Shown here in pieces: positions 15,198 to 21,751 of a stretch of 21,751 nt of DNA (positions within the stretch are counted from its first letter, which is position 1; every line of letters begins with the position of its first letter). Made by a program: the position numbers and the translations under genes. The notes under the pieces are model-generated. The model was not told the origin of the DNA. It did no database searches and worked only from the letters and a program-made list of their open reading frames with translations. The stretch comes from CAZYXZ01 sp964651395 (lineage in GTDB: Bacteria > Actinomycetota > Actinomycetes > BP-191): the NCBI GenBank assembly GCA_964651395.1, contig CAZYXZ010000058.1:1-21751 (forward strand), in the 5' to 3' direction.

Positions 15198-17152
15198 CGG
15201 ACACCCTCGCGGCGGTGCACCAGCCGGTTCACGCGCTCGAGCACCTGCTTGTGCACCGCCTCCGGCGACTCGGTCGCGTCGACGACGAGGTAGCGGTACG
15301 GCGCGCGCGTCGCGAGGGCGCGGAACGCCTCCCGCACGCGAACGTGGAACTCCATCGACTCCGACTCGAGCCGGTCGGCCTCGGCGGTGATCCGGCCGAG
15401 GCCGACCTCGGGGGGCACGTCCAGGACCACGGTGAGGTCGGGCGTCAGGTTGCCGGTCGCCCAGCCGGAGAGCCGAGCAACCTCGTCGACCGAGAGGTCG
15501 CGGCCGCCGCCCTGATAGGCGAGCGAGGAGTCGACGTAACGATCGGTCACGACGACCGCGCCGCGCTCCAGTGCCGGACGCACGACCTCGGCCACGTGCT
15601 GGGCGCGGTCGGCGGCGTAGAGCAGCGCCTCGGCCAGCGGCGCCAGACCCTGGCTGGACTTGGCCAGGAGCAGGGCGCGGATCTGCTTGCCGAGCGCCGT
15701 GGCTCCCGGCTCGAGGCTGGTCACGACGTCGTGGCCGTCCTCGCTGAGCGCAGCGGCCAGCTGCTGCACCTGCGTCGACTTGCCCGCGCCCTCTCCGCCT
15801 TCGAAGGCGATGAGGATGCCGGGCAGCTTCGGGCGCGACATCCGGTTGACCGAGGCCACGAGCTCGCGCCAGAGCGGCTCACGGCCGTCGTCCATCTGCC
15901 GGTAGGACAGGAAGCCGACGGCGGTCGCGAGCAGCCCGGCGCCGAACAGCGTGAGCGTCACCCCGTCCATGCGGATCTGCGCGCGACCGACCCCGATGCT
16001 GTTTGTGCTGATCGCACCCGCGATGACCGGCGCAGCGGCCAGCACCACGAGCAGATCGATGCGGACCAGCGACTGCACGACGGCGAACGTCCGCCCACGC
16101 ACCTCGTTCTCCACCTCGGCGCCGAGCAGGGTGTAGCCGGTGATCCACGCGATACCGGCGAACGCGCCGATGAACACCGTCGCGAACAGCGCGAGGATCA
16201 GGTTCGGCAGCAACGACATGACGGCCAGTGAGCTGCCCGCGCCCATGATGGACAGGCCGAACATCCGCCGCCGGGAGAAGTCGCCGAGCATCCGCGGCCC
16301 GAGCCCCATGCCGACCGCGAGGCCGGTGAAGACCGCGCCGAACAGCATCCCGTAGGCCGCCTCGCCGCCGCCGAGCACGCTGACGAAGATGCGGCCGGTC
16401 GCGATGACCGTGCCCCCTGCGGCGAACGCGCCGAGGATGCCGACCACGAGACCGCGCACCAGCGGCGTCTGGCCGACGAACTTCCAGCCGGACGTGAGAT
16501 CGGCGAGGAACCCGCCCTCGACGGAGTGGCGGGCCGCCCGGTTGGGGCTGCCCAGGTCGCCGAGCCGCATCACGGTGATCGCCGAGAACAGGAAGGTGCC
16601 GGCGTCGAAGTAGAGCGCGAGGTTCGTGGGGTTGGACTTGAAGAACGGGATCCCCGCGCCGAGCGCGTCGGAGAGCTTCGCCAGGCCCGCGAACACCGCG
16701 GCCGCGACCGGCGCACTGCCGTACGTCGTGATCAGGCTGAGCTGGTTGGCCACCTCCAGCTTGTGCCGGGGCAGCAGGTTGGGGACCGACGCCTCCTTGG
16801 CGGGGATCCAGAAAAGGCTGATCGCCTCGGCCATGAACGAGGCCGCGAGGAGATAGCCCAGCGAATGCACGAACGGGATCGACAGGAAGACGCCGAAACG
16901 CAGGATGTCGCAGACGACCATCGTCGTACGCCGCTCGAAACGGTCCGCGAACACACCCGCGAGTGGGCCTAGGACGACAGCGGGGAGCAGCCGGAAGAAC
17001 AGCACGGCGCCGATGGCGAAGGACGCCCCGCTGAAGGAGTCCTTGCGCAGGCTCGCCGCGAGCGAGGTCGTCGCGAGCAGCCCGAGCCAGTCACCGAGGC
17101 TGGACAGCGACAGCGCGAACCAGAGCCGGCGGAACTTGGGGTACTGGAGCAC
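15194..17152 (-). CDS. tmk: MFS transporter / thymidylate kinase fusion
   Basis: Two-domain protein. Residues 1 to about 420 are a 10-12 helix MFS-like membrane region: DWLGLLATTS (21-30), the loop motif GVFADRFERR (66-75), and many hydrophobic helices to about 415. Residues 444-652 are thymidylate kinase, which makes dTDP from dTMP: P-loop EGGEGAGKST (451-460), EPGATALG (481-488), TDRYVDSSLAYQGGG (536-550), lid region near 590-610. The same fusion is known in Streptomyces and relatives. The first ordinary start is GTG 17152, but coding appearance continues 25 codons upstream to an ATC at 17227, described separately. It lies directly after topA and overlaps holB by 4 nt. The motif usually written TREPGGT reads TSLEPGAT here. 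The transported substrate is unknown. Confidence 0.93.
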   Translation of the reverse strand: MLQYPKFRRLWFALSLSSLGDWLGLLATTSLAASLRKDSFSGASFAIGAVLFFRLLPAVVLGPLAGVFADRFERRTTMVVCDILRFGVFLSIPFVHSLGYLLAASFMAEAISLFWIPAKEASVPNLLPRHKLEVANQLSLITTYGSAPVAAAVFAGLAKLSDALGAGIPFFKSNPTNLALYFDAGTFLFSAITVMRLGDLGSPNRAARHSVEGGFLADLTSGWKFVGQTPLVRGLVVGILGAFAAGGTVIATGRIFVSVLGGGEAAYGMLFGAVFTGLAVGMGLGPRMLGDFSRRRMFGLSIMGAGSSLAVMSLLPNLILALFATVFIGAFAGIAWITGYTLLGAEVENEVRGRTFAVVQSLVRIDLLVVLAAAPVIAGAISTNSIGVGRAQIRMDGVTLTLFGAGLLATAVGFLSYRQMDDGREPLWRELVASVNRMSRPKLPGILIAFEGGEGAGKSTQVQQLAAALSEDGHDVVTSLEPGATALGKQIRALLLAKSSQGLAPLAEALLYAADRAQHVAEVVRPALERGAVVVTDRYVDSSLAYQGGGRDLSVDEVARLSGWATGNLTPDLTVVLDVPPEVGLGRITAEADRLESESMEFHVRVREAFRALATRAPYRYLVVDATESPEAVHKQVLERVNRLVHRREGVR

Positions 17153-17237
17153 ACCGCGCAGCTCGTCCGACGCGGCCGGGGCAGCGGCCAGATCGGGAAG
17201 CCCCGCGCTGACCGGTTCCTGGTCGATCGCTCACTCC
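17153..17237 (-). other. Probable N-terminal extension of MFS-Tmk with ATC start and RBS
   Basis: In frame with the fusion gene, 25 codons from ATC 17227-17225 read IDQEPVSAGL... and end ...AASDELRG before GTG 17152. About four of five third positions are G or C, like real genes here, and the residues resemble the lead-in of homologous fusions before the first helix (from memory). An in-frame TGA lies two codons before the ATC and no ATG, GTG or TTG exists between. GGAG at 17237-17234 is 6 nt before the ATC, ideal spacing. Either ATC is a rare true start, or a one-base difference near 17228-17232 hides a normal start from GTG 17234. Confidence 0.5.
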
Positions 17238-17280
17238 GGTGGTCGGCGGCGGCAACTACCGGACCACTGTAACGACGGGC

Positions 17281-19989
17281 CTACTCGGCCTGCTTCGCCG
17301 GCTTGGCCGCCTTCTTGGCCGACTTGGCCGCCTTCTTGGCCGGCTTCTTGGCTGTGGCCCGGCGCTTCGGCGTGGCGGGACCGCGCGCGCGACGGTCGGC
17401 GAGCAGCTCCGCCGCACGCTCCGTTGTCACCTCTTCGACAGTGTCTTCCTTGCGCAGGGAGGCGTTGGTCTCGCCGTCGGTGACATAGGGACCGAACCGC
17501 CCCTCCTTCACCACGATCGGCTTGCCCGAGACCGGGTCCGCGCCCAGCTCGCGCAGCGGCGGTGCAGCGGCGCCCCGGCCCCGGCGCTCCTTCGGCTGCG
17601 CGAACAGGGCGAGCGCCTCGTCGAGCGTGACGGTGAGCAGCTGCTCCTCTGTGGCGAGGCTGCGGCTGTCCGACCCCTTCGCCAGGTAGGGGCCGTACCG
17701 ACCGTTCTGGGCCACCACCTCGGCCCCGTCCGACGGGTCCACGCCGACGACACGAGGGATCTGGAGCAGGCGCAGCGCGCCATCGAGGTCGAGCGTGTCC
17801 AGGGACATGGTCGAAAACAGCGACGCCGTCCTCGGCTTCGTCGTGCCGTTGCCCTCACCGAGCTGCACGTACGGCCCGTAGCGCCCGGCCCTGGCGACCA
17901 CGGGCAGCCCCGACTCCGGGTCGGTGCCCAGCTCTCGGTCGCCGCTCGGGGCGGCGAGCAGCTCCGCTGCGCGCTCGATGGTCAGCTCGTCGGGCGCCAG
18001 GTCCTCGGGCACCGAGGCGCGGTCCTCGCCGCGCTGGAGGTACGGCCCATAGCGACCGACGCGGACGACGTACTCGCGCCCCTCACCGTCCCGGCCGATG
18101 GGGATGGAGTTGACCTCGCGGGCGTCGATCTCGCCGAGCTGCTCGGAGACCATCCGGTGCAGGCCGTCGGTGGCGCCGTCACCGCCCCCGAAGTAGAAGC
18201 GCGCCAGCCACGGGATGGCCTCCTCAGTCCCGCCGGCGATGTCGTCGAGGTCGTCCTCCATGCTCGCCGTGAACTGGTAGTCGACGAGCTTCGCGAAGTA
18301 CTGCTCGAGCAGGCCGATGACGGCGAAAGCGACGAACGACGGAACGAGTGCCGTGCCCTTCTTCCACACGTAACCGCGGTCCTGGATGGTCCCGATGATG
18401 GACGCGTACGTCGACGGGCGGCCGACGCCGAGCTCCTCGAGCGCTTTGACCAGCGTCGCCTCGGTGAAGCGCGCGGGGGGCTGGGTGGCGTGGCCCTTGG
18501 GCTCCAGCGCGGTCGCCCTCAGCGCGTCGCCGACGACCAGCGGTGGCAGGTGCACCTCCTGGTCCTCCAGCTCGGCCTCCGGGTCGTCCGACCCCTCGAC
18601 ATACGCACGCAGGAAGCCCGGGAACTCGATGACCTTGCCGCTGGCCGAGAACTCGACGTCCTCGCCCGTGCTGGACGTACCGCCGATACGCAGCTGCGCG
18701 CTCTGACCGCGCGCGTCCGCCATCTGCGACGCGACCGTGCGCTTCCACACCAGGTCGTACAGGCGCAGCTCGTCCGCACCGATCTCGCGGGCGACCTGGT
18801 CGGGCGTCCGGAAGGTGTCGCCGGCCGGACGGATCGCCTCGTGCGCCTCCTGCGCGTTCTTGACCTTCTTCTCGTAGCGCCGGGGCGTGGCCGGGACGTA
18901 GTCGGGGCCGTAGAGCTCACGCGCCTGGTCGCGCGCGGCGGTGAGGGCCGTCTCGGACAGCGTGGTGCTGTCCGTGCGCATGTACGTGATGTAGCCGTTC
19001 TCGTAGAGGCGCTGCGCGATCTGCATCGTCCGCTGGGAGGAGAATCGCAGCTTGCGGCTCGCCTCCTGCTGCAGCGTCGAGGTCATGAACGGCGGCGAGG
19101 GCGTGCGCTTGTAGGGCTTCTCCTCGACCGACCGGACGGCGTACGCCGAGTCGGCCAGCCGGGACGCAAGCCCCCGCGCCGCGTCCTCGTCGAGCAGGAC
19201 CACGTCCGGCCGGGTCTGCTCGCCGGTCTCGCTGAAGTCCTTGCCCGACGCCAGGCGCTTCCCGTCCAGCGTCACGAGGGTCGCGTTCACGGTCACGCCA
19301 GCCGTCGTAGTCGATCCCGTCACAGCGAAAGTGCCGTCGATGTCCCAGTAGCCGGCGGTGCGGAAACGCATCCGCGCGCGCTCGCGCTCCACGAGGATGC
19401 GCGTCGCGACGCTCTGGACGCGGCCGGCCGAGAGCTTCGGCATGACCTTCTTCCAGAGCACCGGCGAGACCTCGTAGCCGTAGAGCCGGTCGAGGATGCG
19501 CCGCGCCTCCTGCGCGTCGACCAGCCGCCGGTCGAGCTCGCGCCACTCGTCCACCGCGCGCTCGATCGCCGCGCGGGTGATCTCGTGGAAGACCATGCGC
19601 TTGACCGGCACGCGCGGGGAGAGCACCTCGAGCAGGTGCCACGCGATCGACTCGCCCTCGCGGTCCTCGTCCGTCGCGAGGAAGAGCTCGCTGGCCGACT
19701 TCAGCAGGCTCTTGAGCTTGGCGACCTGCTGCTTCTTCTCCGGTGAGACGACGTAGAGCGGCTTGAAGTCGTTGTCGACATCGACGCCCAGGCGCGCCCA
19801 CGACTCGCCCTTGTGCTGGGCCGGCACGTCGGCCGCGTTGCGCGGCAGGTCGCGGATGTGACCGATGGAGGACTCCACGACGAAGCCCGGGCCGAGAATG
19901 CCCGCGATGGTCTTCGCCTTCGCCGGCGACTCCACGATGACGAGACGACGGCCGGCGGGCGCGTCACTCGATTCATCGTCGGCGGGCAT
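17281..19989 (-). CDS. topA: DNA topoisomerase I (type IA)
   Basis: Relaxes negative supercoils by single-strand passage. The 902 residues contain the TOPRIM domain with E20 in ESPAKAKTI and the acidic DEDREGE (107-113), the catalytic Y336 in GYITYMRTDS, and YGYEVSPVLWKKV (170-182) and SAGRVQSVATR (187-197) of the core. The C-terminus has four repeats of the Topo_C_Rpt type, each centred on GRYGPY or GRFGPY at 645, 702, 763 and 830, with no zinc-finger cysteines, as in actinobacteria. Residues about 872-902 form a Lys/Ala-rich tail that probably binds DNA. ATG 19989 has GGAG four nt ahead. It stands 85 nt after the unknown gene and 53 nt before the fusion gene's ATC, likely heading the topA-tmk-holB run. 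Confidence 0.97.
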   Translation of the reverse strand: MPADDESSDAPAGRRLVIVESPAKAKTIAGILGPGFVVESSIGHIRDLPRNAADVPAQHKGESWARLGVDVDNDFKPLYVVSPEKKQQVAKLKSLLKSASELFLATDEDREGESIAWHLLEVLSPRVPVKRMVFHEITRAAIERAVDEWRELDRRLVDAQEARRILDRLYGYEVSPVLWKKVMPKLSAGRVQSVATRILVERERARMRFRTAGYWDIDGTFAVTGSTTTAGVTVNATLVTLDGKRLASGKDFSETGEQTRPDVVLLDEDAARGLASRLADSAYAVRSVEEKPYKRTPSPPFMTSTLQQEASRKLRFSSQRTMQIAQRLYENGYITYMRTDSTTLSETALTAARDQARELYGPDYVPATPRRYEKKVKNAQEAHEAIRPAGDTFRTPDQVAREIGADELRLYDLVWKRTVASQMADARGQSAQLRIGGTSSTGEDVEFSASGKVIEFPGFLRAYVEGSDDPEAELEDQEVHLPPLVVGDALRATALEPKGHATQPPARFTEATLVKALEELGVGRPSTYASIIGTIQDRGYVWKKGTALVPSFVAFAVIGLLEQYFAKLVDYQFTASMEDDLDDIAGGTEEAIPWLARFYFGGGDGATDGLHRMVSEQLGEIDAREVNSIPIGRDGEGREYVVRVGRYGPYLQRGEDRASVPEDLAPDELTIERAAELLAAPSGDRELGTDPESGLPVVARAGRYGPYVQLGEGNGTTKPRTASLFSTMSLDTLDLDGALRLLQIPRVVGVDPSDGAEVVAQNGRYGPYLAKGSDSRSLATEEQLLTVTLDEALALFAQPKERRGRGAAAPPLRELGADPVSGKPIVVKEGRFGPYVTDGETNASLRKEDTVEEVTTERAAELLADRRARGPATPKRRATAKKPAKKAAKSAKKAAKPAKQAE
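17302..17342 (-). repeat. Tandem 21-bp repeat in the topA 3' end
   Basis: A 20-base unit occurs twice without change at 17302-17321 and 17323-17342, a 21-base period that keeps the frame. It encodes the repeated Ala-Lys-Lys-Ala-Ala-Lys pattern of the topoisomerase tail. Such in-frame repeats can gain or lose units, changing tail length between strains. Confidence 0.7.
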
Positions 19990-20042
19990 GCTGCTCCACG
20001 GTCTCAGAGGTGGGGGTGACGGTCGTCCGGAGTCGGTCGCCG

Positions 20043-20072
20043 GGCCGGAGTGTGGGCACGACGGTTCCGGCC
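20043..20072 (-). terminator. Inverted repeat after the unknown gene
   Basis: GGCCGGA and TCCGGCC form a perfect 7-bp stem with a 16-nt loop, beginning 2 nt after the stop codon at 20075 and before topA. No U run follows, so termination would be weak. Confidence 0.3.
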
Positions 20073-20074
20073 AG

Positions 20075-20680
20075 TCAACTCCTGTCGCTGTGCGCGGCTG
20101 CCGTGTCGGGGTCCGGCCACGCCCCGTCCGGCGCCTCCGCCGGGGGGTCGCCGACGAGCTCGAGGAGGCGCGCGATCCGGCGCTGACCGGTCACCCGGTA
20201 CGCCGGTCCGTCGGCCCGCGGCCCGAGAAGGGTCGCGCGCAGCCCGGCCCGCGCCAGTGCGGCACCCACGCCGCTCCACGCCTCGTCGTCCTGCGGTCCG
20301 AGGCCCAGCACGTAGCCCTGGGCGTCGGCCCGTCCGGCCGCGATGGCCCACCAGCGCAGGCGCGGCCCGTCGAGCTCCAGATCGGGTGGCGTGCGCTTCG
20401 TGGAGCCCGAGCCCCACCGCGTGCCCAGCTCGCCCAGCCGCGCGTCGAAGGCGGTGCGCACCGAGACGGCGCCCCCGGGTGCGGGGCCCTGCTCCGGCGC
20501 CAGGTCGAGCTCGTCCAGCGCACGGGCGAGCGCCTCGACCCGCCAGCCGGCCGCAACCACGACGGAGACGCGCGCGCCGGCGTCGCGGCGTACGACCTGG
20601 CCGGGGCCGCAGAGCAGCCCGTCGAGGTCGTCCGGAGCGACCGGCCGCGTCCCTGCGGAGAAGAAGGACAGCTGGCTCAC
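20075..20680 (-). CDS. Conserved actinobacterial protein of unknown function
   Basis: I know similar unnamed proteins near topA in other actinobacteria, for example Micromonosporaceae (from memory), but no function. It has 201 residues from GTG 20680, starting MSQLSFFSAG; GTG 20689 is an in-frame alternative. It has no signal peptide or membrane helix. Notable blocks are VSVVVAAGWRVEAL (42-55), LRWWAIAAGRADAQGYVLGL, VGAALARAGLRATLLG and AYRVTGQRRIARLLELVG. The last two resemble the second half of LAGLIDADG/WhiA-like domains, a remote and unproven similarity. The end is Pro/Asp rich and probably disordered. There is no ribosome site before the start, but TACTGT ends 7 nt ahead of GTG 20680. 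The gene stands behind the hppA terminator and 85 nt before topA. Confidence 0.75.
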   Translation of the reverse strand: MSQLSFFSAGTRPVAPDDLDGLLCGPGQVVRRDAGARVSVVVAAGWRVEALARALDELDLAPEQGPAPGGAVSVRTAFDARLGELGTRWGSGSTKRTPPDLELDGPRLRWWAIAAGRADAQGYVLGLGPQDDEAWSGVGAALARAGLRATLLGPRADGPAYRVTGQRRIARLLELVGDPPAEAPDGAWPDPDTAAAHSDRS

Positions 20681-20687
20681 AGGAGGC

Positions 20688-20693
20688 ACAGTA
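20688..20693 (-). promoter_or_regulatory. Candidate -10 of a leaderless promoter for the 201-residue protein
   Basis: On the minus strand TACTGT (TANNNT) ends 7 nt before GTG 20680 and 15 nt after the hppA terminator hairpin. Separate transcription is expected, since the terminator isolates this gene from hppA. No clear -35 is visible. Confidence 0.35.
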
Positions 20694-20708
20694 ACCCCGC
20701 AACGCCGA

Positions 20709-20735
20709 AGGCCCGCCCGGGTAAGGGGCGGGCCT
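20709..20735 (-). terminator. Intrinsic terminator of hppA
   Basis: AGGCCCGCCC and GGGCGGGCCT form a perfect 10-bp GC-rich stem around a 7-nt loop, 13 nt after the hppA TAA stop. Only TTC follows rather than a long U run, which is common in actinobacterial terminators. It is the strongest hairpin seen in the window. Confidence 0.75.
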
Positions 20736-20748
20736 CGACGATTCGTGC

Positions 20749-21751
20749 TTACTTCGCGGCTGCGGCTGCCATCTGCACGTCGGTGGCCGACGCAACCGTG
20801 CGACGCTTCGAGTACACGACGGCTCCGGCGATGATCGCGGCCGCCACCAGGGCGATCGTGATCCGGATGCCGTTGTTCTTGTCCGCCCCGATGCCGTACT
20901 TGACGACGGTCGGCGCGATGAGCACGGCGACGAGGTTCATCACCTTGATGAGCGGGTTGAGCGCAGGGCCGGCGGTGTCCTTGAACGGGTCGCCGACCGT
21001 GTCGCCGATGACCGTCGCCGTGTGCGCGTCGGACCCCTTGCCGCCGAAGTTGCCTTCCTCGACCAGCTTCTTGGCGTTGTCCCACGCGCCACCGGCGTTG
21101 GACAGGAAGACCGCCATGAGCTGGCCCGCCGCGATGGCGCCGGCCAGGTACGCGCCGAGCGGTGCGTAGCCGAGACCGAAGCCCACGGCGATCGGCGCGA
21201 GGATGGCCAGCAGGCCGGGCGTCATCAGCTCCCGCAGGGAGTCGCGGGTGCAGATGTCGACCACGGCGCCGTAGTCCGGCTTCTCCGTGTAGTCCATGAT
21301 CCCGGGGTGCAGGCGGAACTGCTCGCGCACCTCGAAGACGACGCGACCCGCCGCCCGGGACACCGCGCTGATCGCGAGGCCCGAGAACAGGAACGTCACG
21401 GACGCGCCGATCACCAGACCCACGAGCACCTCGGGCTTGTCGATCGACAGGCTGAACGACTCAGCCGCCTCGCCGGCCTTGATCAGCGCCTCTTCGACCG
21501 CCTCACGGAACGAGCCGAACAGCGAGGTCGCCGCGAGCACAGCCGTGGCGATGGCCATGCCCTTCGTGATCGCCTTCGTGGTGTTACCCACGGCGTCGAG
21601 GCCCGCCATGATCTCGTCGGCCTCCTCGCCCAGCCCGCCGGACATCTCGGCGATGCCGTGCGCGTTGTCGGAGACCGGGCCGTAGGTGTCCATCGAGACG
21701 ATGACGCCGACGGTCGTGAGCATGCCCATGCCGGTGAGCGCGATGGCATAC
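20749..21751 (-). CDS. hppA: K+-independent proton-translocating pyrophosphatase, 5' end outside window
   Basis: Integral membrane enzyme that couples pyrophosphate hydrolysis to proton export. Only the last 333 residues are here; the family is about 700-800 residues. Visible motifs: SMDTYGPVSDNAHGIAEM (substrate-binding Asp residues), GNTTKAITKG (fragment residues 55-64), WDNAKK, and GDPFKDTAGPALNP. Lys then Thr in GNTTKAITKG is the signature of the K+-independent class; K+-dependent pumps have Ala at the Lys position. At least five hydrophobic helices follow, and the protein ends in a short Ala-rich tail. The reading frame is open to the window edge. A strong hairpin terminator follows the stop. 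Confidence 0.96.
   Translation of the reverse strand, partial: YAIALTGMGMLTTVGVIVSMDTYGPVSDNAHGIAEMSGGLGEEADEIMAGLDAVGNTTKAITKGMAIATAVLAATSLFGSFREAVEEALIKAGEAAESFSLSIDKPEVLVGLVIGASVTFLFSGLAISAVSRAAGRVVFEVREQFRLHPGIMDYTEKPDYGAVVDICTRDSLRELMTPGLLAILAPIAVGFGLGYAPLGAYLAGAIAAGQLMAVFLSNAGGAWDNAKKLVEEGNFGGKGSDAHTATVIGDTVGDPFKDTAGPALNPLIKVMNLVAVLIAPTVVKYGIGADKNNGIRITIALVAAAIIAGAVVYSKRRTVASATDVQMAAAAAK

Noticed and set aside
13992..15293. A plus-strand open frame of about 433 codons opposite holB
   Set aside because: Arg/Ala-rich composition without motifs, no ribosome site, and fully covered by holB, whose motifs are clear.
17239..19746. A long plus-strand open frame (about 835 codons) opposite topA
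   Set aside because: Its translation is rich in Arg, Leu, Val and Asp with no domain. It mirrors the codon frame of topA, and in GC-rich genomes the antisense frame rarely meets stops.
20681..21085. N-terminal extension of the 201-residue protein into hppA
   Set aside because: It would cross the strong terminator and read hppA out of frame; the composition changes abruptly at 20680.

Overview
The window looks like chromosomal core DNA from a high-GC actinomycete. Codon third positions are overwhelmingly G or C, many genes start with GTG, and coding is dense with almost no spacers. Diagnostic content is an ergothioneine (egt) cluster, a DUF2342 metalloprotease beside tilS and hpt, and a membrane-transporter/thymidylate kinase fusion. 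From memory, the order ppa / dacB / DUF2342 / tilS / hpt and ftsH / folE / folP matches the mycobacterial neighbourhood. The MFS-Tmk fusion and the membrane pyrophosphatase point instead to a Streptomyces-, Frankia- or Geodermatophilus-like lineage. No species can be named from the sequence. I see no insertion sequence, prophage, CRISPR array or obvious transferred island.

Layout. (1) 1-3370, minus strand: ftsH, folE and folP (cut by the window edge). FtsH is the membrane AAA protease; FolE and FolP are the first dedicated pterin enzyme and dihydropteroate synthase of folate synthesis. (2) 3420-12083, minus strand, probably one long transcript or a few overlapping ones: egtA-egtB-egtC-egtD, then dacB, a small signal-peptide membrane protein, a DUF2342 zinc metalloprotease, tilS and hpt. 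(3) 12166-13229, plus strand, the only plus-strand stretch: soluble pyrophosphatase ppa, a tRNA-Thr(CGT) and a VOC-fold protein. (4) 13240-19989, minus strand: topA, an MFS/thymidylate kinase fusion, holB (clamp-loader delta') and a PSP1/RicT-like protein. (5) 20075-21751, minus strand: an unrecognised 201-residue protein, a strong hairpin terminator, and the 3' part of hppA, a K+-independent proton-pumping pyrophosphatase.

The genes are mostly housekeeping. They cover nucleotide and folate supply (folE, folP, hpt, tmk), DNA topology and replication (topA, holB), translation fidelity (tilS, tRNA-Thr), pyrophosphate removal (ppa, hppA), peptidoglycan trimming (dacB), membrane proteolysis (ftsH) and redox buffering (egtA-D). 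Nearly all intergenic gaps are under 90 bases and none exceeds 300.

The most interesting points are small-scale. A perfect 18-bp palindrome spans the folE stop codon and the presumed folP -35 region. Four genes have a TANNNT hexamer exactly 6-7 nt before their start codon, suggesting leaderless transcripts. The MFS-Tmk reading frame seems to continue upstream of its first ordinary start codon to an ATC with a well-placed ribosome binding site. The uncharacterised 201-residue protein next to topA may have a LAGLIDADG/WhiA-like fold. I did not find a clearly new multi-gene system.
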